Source: Chroogloeocystis siderophila 5.2 s.c.1
GTDB taxonomy: Bacteria > Cyanobacteriota > Cyanobacteriia > Cyanobacteriales > Chroococcidiopsidaceae
Length of the DNA stretch: 64,000 nt
Direction: 5' to 3'
Assembly: GCF_001904655.1 (NCBI RefSeq)
Contig: NZ_MRCC01000002.1
Location: forward strand, 1 to 64,000
The notes beneath the pieces were generated by a model that did no database searches, had not been told where the DNA came from, and saw only the letters and a program-made list of their open reading frames with translations. Shown here one piece after another: positions 8,338 to 17,342 of the stretch (positions are counted from its first letter, which is position 1; every line of letters starts with the position of its first letter). The translations under genes were made by a program, and so were the position numbers.

Positions 8338-9021
8338 CAGACGTTTTCCTTCATTGCAGTAGGTTTGTTGCAACGCTGCAAGCAGAGAGGGGGAATTGGC
8401 TTGTTCATCAAGAGCCTCATTGAACGGATGTGCAAATTGGCAGCTTTGGGAGGCTGCATGGAACCAAGCACTTCAGAACAAATTACTCAAAATAAAGGGT
8501 GCCAAATTTCTAAATTCAAAACATAGGAAATTAACCCATTGATGAACTGCTAAAAAGCAAAATTTAATGGGAACTAAACCTGTGTAAATAATGCTAAATT
8601 TCTAAATTGAAGCCATAGAAGGATAGCCTATTTATGAACCACTCAAGATTCAAATTCAATAGGAATTGTTGCTGTTTGCTGGTGCAATTTAAACCAATTT
8701 CATCAGAGTTTTGACTGTTGGTTATCGGCATATCGCAACGCAATATTACCCGCGCCAGCTAGTAGCTTAGATTGCAATTTCCACCAAAACTCCAAGAGAA
8801 CTAAGGGATGCAATTATTCCCAATCAATCTCCATACAAAACAAGGCTACAATTGGCAAGCACTTCAGCATTCAACACAAATATTCAATTTTTTGGCTTTT
8901 GGTCAGTCCACCAGAAACCAAGCAGTACAAATAATCATAGCTACGTAAATCCTCGCATGATTCATCTCCTTATCTTTACAGTCGCTGTGCCAGCCAACGA
9001 CCAGAGATGAACCTAGTGGCT
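8338..9021. other. Leader/intergenic region with a 92-bp-period direct repeat
   Basis: No convincing gene is seen on either strand. Two related blocks of about 72 bp start at 8504 and 8596 (both begin AAATTTCTAAATT and contain CATAG and ATGAAC at matching offsets). A shorter shared string CAAGCACTTCAG occurs near 8464 and 8857. This region would be the 5' leader of mgtA. I looked for an M-box-like Mg2+ riboswitch and could not recognise one. Confidence 0.5.
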
Positions 9022-9156
9022 CTACGCTAGAACCAACACTGGCAAATTCATCAAGGCGATCGTCAGCTGACCCCAACTTAAATGTGGTTCAGGGTCTTCG
9101 TCTAACACGATAGTTTCTTCAGTGGCAGTTAAATAGCTACTACCAGAAGCCTCCAT
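9022..9156 (-). CDS. Small 44-aa protein of unknown function
   Basis: From the ATG at 9156, with AGGGG 7 nt upstream, the frame encodes MEASGSSYLTATEETIVL, an acidic DEDPEPH segment and a hydrophobic C-terminus (LTIALMNLPVLVLA). No family is recognised. Support comes from the upstream signals: a good ribosome-binding site, a TTGACA/TATAGT promoter with 18-bp spacing, and two perfect inverted repeats (9198-9221 and 9241-9259). The codons upstream of this ATG in the same frame look non-coding. It precedes mgtA by about 700 bp on the same strand. Confidence 0.5.
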   Translation of the reverse strand: MEASGSSYLTATEETIVLDEDPEPHLSWGQLTIALMNLPVLVLA

Positions 9157-9197
9157 TTGGTTTCCCCTTATAAAAAAGTGAAAAAATAATGAGCTAA

Positions 9198-9221
9198 CAG
9201 TTAGAAATTCAATTCTAACTG
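9198..9221 (-). promoter_or_regulatory. Leader hairpin: 9-bp perfect inverted repeat
   Basis: CAGTTAGAA and TTCTAACTG are separated by 6 nt. It lies between the putative -10 box (9231-9236) and the 44-aa ORF, so it would be near the 5' end of its transcript. It could be an RNA hairpin or an operator. Confidence 0.5.
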
Positions 9222-9230
9222 CCATTCGTT

Positions 9231-9260
9231 ACTATAATCCTGACAAAGGTTCTTTGTCAA
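9231..9260 (-). promoter_or_regulatory. Sigma70-type promoter overlapped by a perfect palindrome
   Basis: On the minus strand TTGACA (9255-9260) and TATAGT (9231-9236) are 18 bp apart. The arms TGACAAAG and CTTTGTCA, 3 nt apart at 9241-9259, form a perfect inverted repeat over the -35 box and spacer. That is the geometry of a repressor operator. The gene served is the 44-aa ORF at 9022-9156. Confidence 0.55.
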
Positions 9261-9454
9261 TCTATTTGGGGTTAAAAATTAGGTTTGAAAATATAGTTAT
9301 TGAGTAAGAGTATACAATGTCTAGAAGCTGAGTGAATCAACTCAAGAAATTACAACTACGTGTTAAATGTTGGCTCATCTGTGAAATATGTGCAAAAGAA
9401 GAATATCTGGCTTGCTATGGAATTTCTTCTAAGAGCTGATTTTTCAACACAATC

Positions 9455-9499
9455 TTAAGCTGTCATTCGTCTAACCATAAGACGAATCAAATAGAAGAG
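9455..9499 (-). pseudogene. C-terminal remnant of an IS5-family transposase
   Basis: The minus strand reads LFYLIRLMVRRMTA and a stop, matching the end of the IS5-type transposase at 10953-11207 (FIYMAMIRIMVRRLA and a stop). Only about 15 codons survive; the rest is replaced by the IS1-family element that follows. Confidence 0.6.
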
Positions 9500-10253
9500 A
9501 GGTCTTTTTACTCTCAACTATGTCAGCACCCGCTTTAAATTGTCCACGATGTCAGTCAACTTCTTGCGTGAAAAATGGCAGAATCCATAACGGTGGGCAG
9601 AACTTTAAGTGCAAAGCCTGTGGCAGACAATTTGTTTTGAATCCAACCAAAAAAGTGATTGGGCAGGATACTACGGAGTGGATTGATAAGTTGCTGTTAG
9701 AGAAAATACCGTTGGCGGGGATTGCCAGAGTGACTGGAGTATCCGAAGGTTGGCTACAAACTTATGTAAATACAAAATACGATGCTACTCCCAGGCAAGT
9801 AGATGTTTGGCCAAAAAAAGGGGCGCTTGACTATGAGCGAGCGTGTGATCAGATGTGGTCATTTGTCAGCAACAAAGGTAACAAACAATCGATTTGGTTA
9901 GCCTTAGAGATGAAAACAGGAGAAATTGTTGGGGTCTTTGTCGGCGATCGCTCACGTTTAGGTTCTAGAAGGATTATGGCAGTCACTGCCCGGAGTATAT
10001 CGGCAATGCGCGGTTTGCTATACAGACTTTTGGGATGCGTATAAGCAAATAATTCCCCAGTCTAGACATCGAACCGTTAGTAAGAACAGTGGTAAAACAA
10101 ATTTGACCCTTGCGGTTTAACTGCACGCTTCGACAACGTATTTCTCGTTTAGTCCGTAAAACCTTATCCTTCTCTAAAAAACTGGATAACCACATGGGAG
10201 CTATCTGGTATTTTGTACATCATTACAACTTATCCTTACTTTTGTAGGACTAC
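9500..10253 (+). mobile_element. IS1-family insertion sequence (inactivated)
   Basis: The span runs from the remnant of an IS5-type gene on the left to the AGGACTACC end on the right, where IS630-type sequence resumes. It carries a single frameshifted IS1-type transposase (9520-10233). The right boundary is sharp; the left boundary is estimated and a matching left inverted repeat was not found. Confidence 0.6.
9520..10233 (+). pseudogene. IS1-family transposase, frameshifted
   Basis: The N-terminal zinc-finger motif CPRCQSTSCVKNG...CKACGRQF (about residues 8-37) and the following helix-turn-helix and DDE start (VWPKKGALDYERACDQMWSFV) are those of cyanobacterial IS1 transposases. After GVFVGDRSR at about residue 147 the frame shifts. 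The continuation (LWQSLPGVYRQCAVCYTDFW, then RISRLVRKTLSFSKKLDNH and IWYFVHHYNLSLL) lies in another frame, with a further lesion near 10100. The full family length is about 230 aa. IS1 elements can use programmed frameshifting, but the several lesions argue for a dead copy. Confidence 0.85.
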
Positions 10254-10865
10254 CATCTCAAACCAATCTCGGTTACAGGAGCCAGCAAATGTCAGAGGTG
10301 CAAACAGCTTGCCTTGTTTGAGTGCAGCAATCCAACTAATACGAGAAGTTCGCTTGCCAACTTGTGAGCGTAGCAGCGTTGCCCAATCGGACAGTAGCCA
10401 TACGGATAGTCGTCGCCATGTGATCAATGCCTGCTTCATCAACATAGACAATCGCACCCGCCGCCTTGGTTTTCAATTGTTCTCGGAAGGCTTCACGCTT
10501 GAGTGCATCGCGTTCTTGATAGCCGTAGGTCTTTTTTTTCGACTGATACCCAACTTTTGCCTTGCTGCACGGATGTTTTGCTGTGTCACACCTTCGCCCC
10601 ATAACGCCGCGAGTTGTACTTGTGTCTTGCCACCAGGCTGCGCTAATGAATGTCCCAAACCGCTCCAATCCGTAATCTTGTGACGGCACCCTTGCTGATA
10701 GTTTGTCATGGCTCGGCAGTTTCCAGTTTGGGCTTCGCGCTTGAGCGATTAGTCAAATGTATTGCGACTGATGCCAAACATCTTACTAACATCGGTTTTC
10801 CGTTCACGCTGTTTCACCGCAGCCATTGCTTTGGAGCGCATCTCCGCGCTGTAGGGGGCAGACAT
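10236..10865 (-). pseudogene. IS630-family transposase, multiply frameshifted and truncated
   Basis: Reading from the ATG at 10865: MSAPYSAEMRSKAMAAVKQ...ISRNTFD and a stop, then KITDW...GEGVTQQNI, KLGISRKKKTYGYQERD, AAGAIVYVDEAGID and ISWIAALKQGKLFAPLTFAG, spread over all three frames. These are the usual IS630 helix-turn-helix and DDE (VDEAGID) segments. The gene ends abruptly at the IS1-type end near 10253, so its last third is missing. At least three frameshifts or stops make it non-functional. Confidence 0.85.
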
Positions 10866-10952
10866 CGGCGTTCCTCACTGTCAAGACAGCCCATTCTATT
10901 TTATGTCCTAACACAGCTTAGTACAGCTATAAAAGTCGAGTCCAGTAAAAAA

Positions 10953-11716
10953 TTATGCTAGTCGTCTGACCATAATACGAATCATCGCCATATAGATAAA
11001 AGTCTCTGAGGTTTCGGGTAGTCTTTCATAATCTTTACTCAAGCGCCGACACCAATTAAGCCATCCAAAAGTTCTTTCTACTACCCACCGTTTTGGTAAG
11101 ACGAGGAAACCCTTTTTCTCTAAAGGTCTGAGGACAATTTCCACAATCCACTTAAACATATCCATTACCCAATGCATAAAGTTTTCTCCTCGATAGCCGT
11201 CATCCATCCAAATGGTGCGTCACTGCTTCACTTTGTCTCCCATGCGATGAACTCGTTTAAGTACTTTTTTCGCCTCTTACGTTCGGGAACACTCGCAGGA
11301 GTGACTAAGACCCGTAAAACTAGTCCCAACAAATCCACGCTCAGATGCCGCTTGCGTCCATGGATTTGTTTACTGGCGTCATAACCCACTGCGGTAGAAA
11401 TCATTGTTGCTGTTTCTGACGGACTCGGTTCCCGCCCTGCTGACACTCTCACCCACTAATAAAGCTTGTCATGTACTTTCAACAAAGTGCCATCCTTATG
11501 CCATGCTGGGAAGTAGCCATAGACTGTTGACCAAGCTGGAAAATCTCCAGGCACTGCACGCCACGTACATCCCTGGCACAGTATATACACAATGGCATTC
11601 ATGACAGTATACAGTGCTGTGGCACGAGGACGACCACCGGATTTCGCTTCTGGAAATAAATCGGCAATTAATTCCCACTGTAACCACGTTAAATCATTAG
11701 GATATGCTTTAGTCAT
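10953..11716 (-). pseudogene. IS5-family transposase, disrupted
   Basis: Three adjoining minus-strand pieces together make one IS5-type transposase: 11456-11716 (WLQWELIADLFPE...GGRPRATALYTVMNAI), 11228-11452 (AGREPSPSETATMISTAVG...GRKRHLSVDLLGLVL) and 10953-11207 (KRWVVERTFGWLNWCRRLSKDYE). There is an in-frame stop between the first two and a frameshift between the last two. The catalytic D...E framework is still recognisable (WVVERTFGW has the final Glu). The ATG at 11716 is the natural start. Confidence 0.85.
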
Positions 11717-12083
11717 TCGCTCATAAGGTGCTGATGTCTACAAATTTCAGCTTAAGCCTTGTGAGCTTTTTTACAATAGCCCCCACTTTTAAAACATCCT
11801 CTCAGCAATTCAGCCAGGATAAAACGATGTGATGGTCTGAGCCGTCCGTCCATCGCTTGGAGCAGTGGTTCTTCGCTGTTGTGATGTCACCGAAACCCGC
11901 ATTGAGCGTCCCAAACGTTGGCAACGCGCGTTCTATTCTGGTAATAAGTCATTCAAAGCCTCTGGCATTCACTTCAGTCTAATAAAGATAATCATCAGTT
12001 TGTTGCTACAACTGCTTCTCTATTGGGCAACATCTTGCTACTATATGCTTGCAGCGCAAATCTAAACAAAATCTAAAAAAAAG
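11717..12083. other. IS debris upstream of sat
   Basis: Apart from the short transposase scrap at 11862-11960 no gene is seen. The last 60 bp before sat would hold its promoter; no clear ribosome-binding site other than a purine-rich AAAAAAAAGATG start context is visible. Confidence 0.4.
11862..11960 (+). pseudogene. DDE transposase scrap
   Basis: The plus strand reads VVLRCCDVTETRIERPKRWQ...FYSGNKSF, matching the DxTERxIxRP...YYSGKKK segment of DDE_Tnp_4-type (IS5-related) transposases. About 33 codons only; flanking frames are not coherent. It marks another dead insertion next to the IS5/IS630/IS1 pile. Confidence 0.6.
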
Positions 12084-13262
12084 ATGAGTTATCGAGACGG
12101 CATTGCTCCCCACGGAATGCAATTGATCAATCGTGTCGCCACACCTGAACAAAAGCAAGAATTTTTGGACAAAGCTGATTCTTTACCGCGAGTTCAACTT
12201 GACGAGCGAGCCGTTTCTGACTTAGAAATGATCGCAATTGGTGGCTTCAGTCCGCTTTCTGGGTTTATGGAACACGAAGACTACGAGCGCGTAGTCGTTG
12301 AAATGCGGTTAGCGAATGGTTTACCGTGGTCAATTCCAATTACACTTTCAGTGGATGAAGCGATCGCCGAACCGCTCAAAGAAGGTAGCTTAATCCGCTT
12401 GGACAATACCAGTGGTCGATTTATTGGTGTCTTACAACTCACACAAAAATACCACTACGACAAAGCGAAAGAAGCCGTTAACGTTTATCGTACGGATGAC
12501 ATCAAGCACCCTGGTGTCAAAGTTGTCTACGACCAAGGAACAGTAAATCTCGCAGGTCCGGTTTGGTTACTCGAACGTCATCCTCATTCTTTGTTTCCCA
12601 ACTATCAAATCGATCCAGCCGCATCGCGACAAATGTTTAAAGAAAAAGGCTGGAAAACCGTTGTTGGGTTTCAAACACGTAACCCCATCCACCGCGCACA
12701 TGAATACATTCAAAAATGCGCACTAGAAACCGTCGATGGATTATTTTTGCATCCTTTAGTTGGCGCCACCAAAGAAGATGATATTCCAGCCGATGTAAGG
12801 ATGCGCTGCTACGAAATTTTACTCGAACATTACTACCCACAAGACCGCGTTATTTTAGCAATTAACCCTGCCGCAATGCGTTATGCGGGGCCGCGTGAAG
12901 CGATCTTCCATGCTCTAGTTCGTAAAAACTACGGTTGTACTCATTTTATTGTTGGTCGCGATCACGCAGGTGTAGGCGACTACTACGGTACATACGACGC
13001 GCAGTACATCTTTGACGAGTTTGAGCCTGCGGAATTAGGTATTACACCTATGATGTTTGAACACGCTTTCTACTGCAAGCGTACATTGCAAATGGCAACA
13101 ACAAAAACGAGTCCGAGTAAACCCGAAGAGCGCGTTCACCTTTCGGGAACTAAAGTTAGAGAAATGCTTCGTCGTGGAGAATTACCACCTCCAGAGTTCT
13201 CGCGTCCTGAAGTAGCCGCAGAATTGGCAAAAGCAATGCGTATACCTGTAGAAGCAAAGTAG
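12084..13262 (+). CDS. sat: Sulfate adenylyltransferase (ATP sulfurylase)
   Basis: This 392-aa enzyme activates sulfate with ATP to APS, the first step of assimilatory sulfate reduction, in the cytoplasm. The family signatures are [11 protein letters not shown] near residue 197 and GRDHAG near 291, with the N-terminal PUA-like domain ahead of them ([10 protein letters not shown]). Length and domain order match prokaryotic Sat of the Synechocystis type, without an APS-kinase domain. It begins at the ATG immediately after an A-rich stretch and is flanked upstream by IS remnants. No other sulfur gene is adjacent. Confidence 0.95.
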   Translation: MSYRDGIAPHGMQLINRVATPEQKQEFLDKADSLPRVQLDERAVSDLEMIAIGGFSPLSGFMEHEDYERVVVEMRLANGLPWSIPITLSVDEAIAEPLKEGSLIRLDNTSGRFIGVLQLTQKYHYDKAKEAVNVYRTDDIKHPGVKVVYDQGTVNLAGPVWLLERHPHSLFPNYQIDPAASRQMFKEKGWKTVVGFQTRNPIHRAHEYIQKCALETVDGLFLHPLVGATKEDDIPADVRMRCYEILLEHYYPQDRVILAINPAAMRYAGPREAIFHALVRKNYGCTHFIVGRDHAGVGDYYGTYDAQYIFDEFEPAELGITPMMFEHAFYCKRTLQMATTKTSPSKPEERVHLSGTKVREMLRRGELPPPEFSRPEVAAELAKAMRIPVEAK

Positions 13263-13390
13263 GGGTACAGGGGAAGCAGAGGAAGCAGAGGAGAAATACA
13301 TATGATGTTCTCTCACCCCTCATCCCCTCATCCCTCATCTCTCACTCCTAGTCTCTGTTAGGCTAAAAGCTGATGGCTAATAGCTAAAAT
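13263..13390. repeat. Degenerate purine- and CCCTCAT-rich low-complexity repeats
   Basis: A run of GGGGAAGCAGAGGAAGCAGAGG is followed by repeated CCCTCATC units around 13312-13345. This belongs with the short tandem repeats seen between many genes of the window. Confidence 0.5.
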
Positions 13391-15664
13391 ATGAAGCGGC
13401 GGGATTTTTTAAAAGTAGTTGGCGGGATAGTTACCACGCTAGGGATCAGCGAGTTTGATTTGTTCAGGTTGAGCGATCGCTACGGCTCGGCTTTGGCACA
13501 ATCTACCTCGCGAAAATTGGCGTTGTTGATTGGTATTAATGAATACTCGGTTACGCCGCTTAACGGTTGTACGACTGATGTTGAACTTCAAAGAGAACTC
13601 CTCATTCATCGTTTCGGCTTTCAACCAGCAGATATTGTTGTATTGCATAATCAACAAGCAACTCGGCAGCAAATTGAAGCCGCATTTATGCAGCATTTAG
13701 TTGAACAAGCACAACCAGGCGATATTGTTGTGTTTCACTACAGCGGTTATGGACGTCGCATTCAACTTGAGGAGGAACACGTAGAAGATCAGAATCTACA
13801 AGAGAATAGCGAACTCAGCCAACTGCTAGCATCTAAAACTTTATACTCCACCATCAGTAGCTTAGTACCGGTGGATAGTCCTATCACTTCGTCAGCCGAG
13901 CCAATCGTTAATGATGTTTTAGAAGAAACGCTGTGGTTGATGTTGCGATCGCTTCAGACAGAGAATGTAACAACAATTCTCGATACGAGCTTTTATACAC
14001 CTCCTACAGCACCCTTCGGGAACTTGCGAATTCGTTCATCACCACAAATCGCGCCCGCGCAAATTCATCCCCTCGAACTAGAACTTCAGCAACAACTTAT
14101 CGATAAAATCGCACCATATCGGTTACTCGTTCCGCCTCATGCTGCACTCGATTTACCAGGATTATTTATCACTGCATCGCAAACAGATCAACCTGCTGCT
14201 GAGGCGCAATGGAGTGGCTTTAGCGCAGGGTTATTTACCTATGCCTTAACTCAATCACTGTGGGAAGCAACCCCAGCAACAACGATTCACGTGAGCTTAA
14301 GTAAAGCAAGTAGTGTTGTCGAGCAAGTTGTCGGAAAACAGCAACCACAACTGTGCGGGCAAAAAAGTCAAGAACAAGCTGATATCGCACTTCACTTTAC
14401 GCCTAATACTGATGTCAGCGCTGATGGTGTCGTGATCGCTGTAGGAGATAACGGTAAAGCAGCACAATTATGGTTGGCAGGATTACAGCCAACGCTTTTG
14501 CAGTACTACGGCGTCAACTCGCGGTTTAAAGTTGTGACACCTTCTAGCAGTGAAACAGGTGTAGATCAAGCGCAGCTACAAATGCGATCGCGCGCAGGGT
14601 TAACCGCAAAAGCTTTGCTGGTTGCAGACAATGAAAATACCAACACGCTACAACCAGGTCAATTAGTTCAAGAGGCGATTCGCATCGTTCCACGCAATAT
14701 TAATCTTAACGTTGCCTTAGACCCTGGACTCGAACGCATCGAGCGCGTCGATGCGACCAGCGCGTTTGCTACCGCTTCTTTTGTAACGTTAGTAACTTCA
14801 GGAGAACAACTCGCAGATTGTCTGTTTGGTCGAATTCAAGACGATACTCAATCAACTACCGCTAGCCGTTACGGGTTATTTACGCTATCCCACGAATTAA
14901 TTCCTAATACTGCGGGTGAAGCTGGAGAAGCCGTTAAAGTAGCCGTACAGCGCTTAATTCCGAAATTGCAAACACTTTTAGCAGCAAAGTGGTGGCGGCT
15001 AACGAGTAATGAAACTTCTGACTTAGATATTAAGGCAACACTCGAAGTTGTCAGCGCACCAAAACAGCCAATTATCGAGCGCGAAACACAGCGATTGCAA
15101 GCGAAAAACCGAGTCGAAAGTACGACACCAAGCATTGTTTCGACGACTTCAGGTATTCCATCGTTATCGATCGGCAGCCGGATTAAATATAAAATAACTA
15201 ATCATGGTGATCGCCCTGTCTACTTATTACTGCTAGGCTTAGATAGCAGCAAAAATGCGATCGTCCTTTATCCAGGAAAAGCCCTTGCTGCTTCTGGTTC
15301 TACCGATACCGCATCGACACAAGAGTTGGCGATCGCGCCAGAGACAACTATAAGCGTACCTCGAACCGAGATTGATTTTGAGTGGATACTGCACGGACCA
15401 CCTGCGGTTTGCGAAACTCAGCTGATTCTCAGTAGAAGTCCTTTTACTCAAACGCTTACTGCTTTGGATGCTGCACGCGAAGATCTGCGCGGTGAAGAAT
15501 ACGTTAGTATCTTGTCAAACCCTCTAGAAGTTACCCAAGCCCTACTACGCGACTTACAAACAGCAAGCGCGATCGCTCCCGACACAATTGGAGCCGCCCC
15601 TGATACCTACGCTTTAGACGTCAACGCGTGGGCAAGCTTCAACTTCATTTATCAGGTAACTTAG
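13391..15664 (+). CDS. Caspase-homologue (orthocaspase) with Tyr/Ser in place of the His/Cys dyad
   Basis: The 757-aa protein starts with a Tat-like leader (MKRRDFLKVVGGIVTTLG; signal to about residue 35, ending ALAQ). The caspase p20 fold follows (KLALLIGINEYSVTPLNGC, about 43-61). The active-site His motif (normally SGHG) reads SGYG at 118-121 and the Cys motif (normally DxCHSG) reads DTSFYT near 198-203, so both catalytic residues are replaced (Tyr120, Ser200). The C-terminal part (about 590-680, SIGSRIKYKITNHGDRPVYL...ILYPG-like) is a DUF4384 domain. Tyr-Ser variants of cyanobacterial orthocaspases are known and predicted to be inactive as proteases. Likely an exported scaffold or binding protein; target unknown. 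Confidence 0.85.
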   Translation: MKRRDFLKVVGGIVTTLGISEFDLFRLSDRYGSALAQSTSRKLALLIGINEYSVTPLNGCTTDVELQRELLIHRFGFQPADIVVLHNQQATRQQIEAAFMQHLVEQAQPGDIVVFHYSGYGRRIQLEEEHVEDQNLQENSELSQLLASKTLYSTISSLVPVDSPITSSAEPIVNDVLEETLWLMLRSLQTENVTTILDTSFYTPPTAPFGNLRIRSSPQIAPAQIHPLELELQQQLIDKIAPYRLLVPPHAALDLPGLFITASQTDQPAAEAQWSGFSAGLFTYALTQSLWEATPATTIHVSLSKASSVVEQVVGKQQPQLCGQKSQEQADIALHFTPNTDVSADGVVIAVGDNGKAAQLWLAGLQPTLLQYYGVNSRFKVVTPSSSETGVDQAQLQMRSRAGLTAKALLVADNENTNTLQPGQLVQEAIRIVPRNINLNVALDPGLERIERVDATSAFATASFVTLVTSGEQLADCLFGRIQDDTQSTTASRYGLFTLSHELIPNTAGEAGEAVKVAVQRLIPKLQTLLAAKWWRLTSNETSDLDIKATLEVVSAPKQPIIERETQRLQAKNRVESTTPSIVSTTSGIPSLSIGSRIKYKITNHGDRPVYLLLLGLDSSKNAIVLYPGKALAASGSTDTASTQELAIAPETTISVPRTEIDFEWILHGPPAVCETQLILSRSPFTQTLTALDAAREDLRGEEYVSILSNPLEVTQALLRDLQTASAIAPDTIGAAPDTYALDVNAWASFNFIYQVT

Positions 15665-15821
15665 AGGAGTGAGGAGTGAGTGGCTAGTTCTGGAAAGTGC
15701 AAACGTTGGGAGGCATTATTATTAGTTTTAGATATGTGAGTTTTGAACTGAAAGAAAGTTTTACAACCCTCAGTCTCCCATGCTTCCCTGACCTCTGACC
15801 CCGACCCCCAACCTCTTAAGA

Positions 15822-16604
15822 ATGGCTGAGCCGATCATTGAACTTAAAGGCGTGAGTAAAGCATTCGGTAACAATGTCGTTTTAGATGAAGCCGATTTAA
15901 CGCTTTATCAAGGAGAAGCCTTAGCGATTATTGGTCCCTCGGGTACAGGTAAATCTACAATATTACGCATTATTGCTGGATTGCTAGCACCAGATGCAGG
16001 AGAAGTTTATATCCAAGGACAGCAGCGCAAAGGACTCATTGAAGATGCTGCCGATCCTATTAGTATTGGGATGGTATTTCAGCAGGCAGCTTTGTTTGAT
16101 TCATTAACCGTCGAAGAAAACGTTGGTTTTTTGCTTTATCAACATTCACAACTATCGCGATCGCAAATTCGCGAGTTAGTTAATCAAAAATTAGAAATGG
16201 TCGGCTTAACCGGAGTTGGCGATCGCTATCCAAGTGAACTTTCCGGCGGAATGCGTAAGCGTGTCAGTTTTGCTCGTGCAATTATGTCTAATCCCGATAA
16301 TGTCAAGGACTCTCCAGCGGTTTTACTTTACGATGAACCTACCGCCGGTCTTGATCCAATTGCATCTACAGTTATTGAAAATTTGATTCGACAGCTACAA
16401 TGCACAACTGGGGTATGTAGTACTTATGCGATCGTCACCCATCAAGATAGTACGATCCGCCGTACCGCAGACCGTATTGTCTTTCTCTACCAAGGAAAAG
16501 TTCAGTGGGAAGGCTCTGTAAAAGATATTGATACTTCTGACAATCCTCTCATTCAACAATTTTTTAGTGGCAATGTTGAAGGGCCAATTCAGGTTATTGG
16601 CTAA
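15822..16604 (+). CDS. ABC transporter ATP-binding protein, Mla/Mkl type
   Basis: This 260-aa ATPase has Walker A GPSGTGKST (about 38-46), signature LSGGMRKRVSFARAI (about 139-153) and Walker B VLLYDEPTAGLDP (about 167-179). The GGMRKRV form of the signature and VFQQAALFDSLTVEENVGF are characteristic of MlaF-like ATPases that work with MlaE permeases and MCE-domain lipid carriers (Synechocystis Sll0751/Sll1001-type lipid transport). The permease and MCE genes are not in this window. It starts with an ATG after a pyrimidine-rich CCTCTTAAGA stretch and appears to be transcribed alone. Confidence 0.88.
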   Translation: MAEPIIELKGVSKAFGNNVVLDEADLTLYQGEALAIIGPSGTGKSTILRIIAGLLAPDAGEVYIQGQQRKGLIEDAADPISIGMVFQQAALFDSLTVEENVGFLLYQHSQLSRSQIRELVNQKLEMVGLTGVGDRYPSELSGGMRKRVSFARAIMSNPDNVKDSPAVLLYDEPTAGLDPIASTVIENLIRQLQCTTGVCSTYAIVTHQDSTIRRTADRIVFLYQGKVQWEGSVKDIDTSDNPLIQQFFSGNVEGPIQVIG

Positions 16605-16692
16605 GCACTAGATAGACAACTTAAAAACTTAGTGCTTAGTTGCTAGTCACCCTTCACCTACACTCACTATTTTAATCATCACTCATCAGTAA

Positions 16693-16861
16693 ACCTTCTG
16701 CGTGAATGCCATCTCGTATAAATTCGCTAGCTAAATAAACCCTGGACTACGAGTAAGGCATGCCTTACCCTCTCAAACATCTTGTTTTAGTGTACGAAGG
16801 TACACTTTGCTTGGATAGCCCTGAAGAAAGTCGGAGGGCGTCTGTGATTCATGCAGAAGGT
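16693..16861 (+). repeat. Dispersed TIR-bounded repeat, copy A
   Basis: Outer arms ACCTTCTGCGTGAATG and (inverted) ACCTTCTGCATGAATC bound about 169 bp. Inside are TAAATTCGCTAGCTAAATAAA, a GTAAGGCATGCCTTAC palindrome, the hairpin AGTGTACGAAGGTACACT, and a GAAAGTCGGAGGGC block. The same modules appear in copies B (23173) and C (35804, inverted). Confidence 0.7.
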
Positions 16862-17342
16862 CTAGTAATAGAATTGATCTTTTTCCATGTTCTAAATACC
16901 TCTTCAATTGCTATTTACATAAAGTTAACCCGCCAAGCTACCAGAATGAATTAGCAACTTACAGCGGGTTAAAGAAGTTTTATTGTCTTTAGAGTTGGCG
17001 ACTTTAGAAATAAAATCAACTAATGTTCTTTACTACTGTGGACGTTATCTGCAATTCACTTATCAAGCTTTGTACATCCAGAACTATCCAAATAGTCGTT
17101 TCGGCTGTATGTTCAAACACCTCCATAATTAACAATAAATAATGAATACAAGGGTGAAACTAAAACAATTGGATGTCAAGAAACTTGACGGTATTGCAGT
17201 GTGATTAGTACAGGAGGCACAGGTACTAATTAATTTTTTTATTAATCAACTGTTTAGTGCCTTGATTTATAAATTAGCATCCCTTTTTTAAGAATAAGCT
17301 TCCGATTTAGTAAAGTTTATTGACATTCATTTTTTGTAATAT

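Noticed and set aside
8338-9021. M-box (ykoK) Mg2+ riboswitch upstream of mgtA
   Set aside because: None of the conserved M-box stretches could be found by eye on the minus strand.
10650-10961. Plus-strand 103-aa frame and similar frames at 10213-10683, 11172-11384, 11404-11604
   Set aside because: Antisense of IS630 and IS5 transposase remnants, which match known families on the minus strand.
16760-16954. 64-aa frame in dispersed repeat copy A (and 23198-23413 in copy B)
   Set aside because: The frames merely read through the repeat; the shared peptide LVYEGTLC/LVCEGTLR follows from repeat DNA, with no start context.
16925-16972. TTAACCCGC/GCGGGTTAA pair as terminator of the Mla-type ATPase gene
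   Set aside because: The 30-nt loop and the 320-bp distance from the stop make a terminator role unlikely; kept only as a note.
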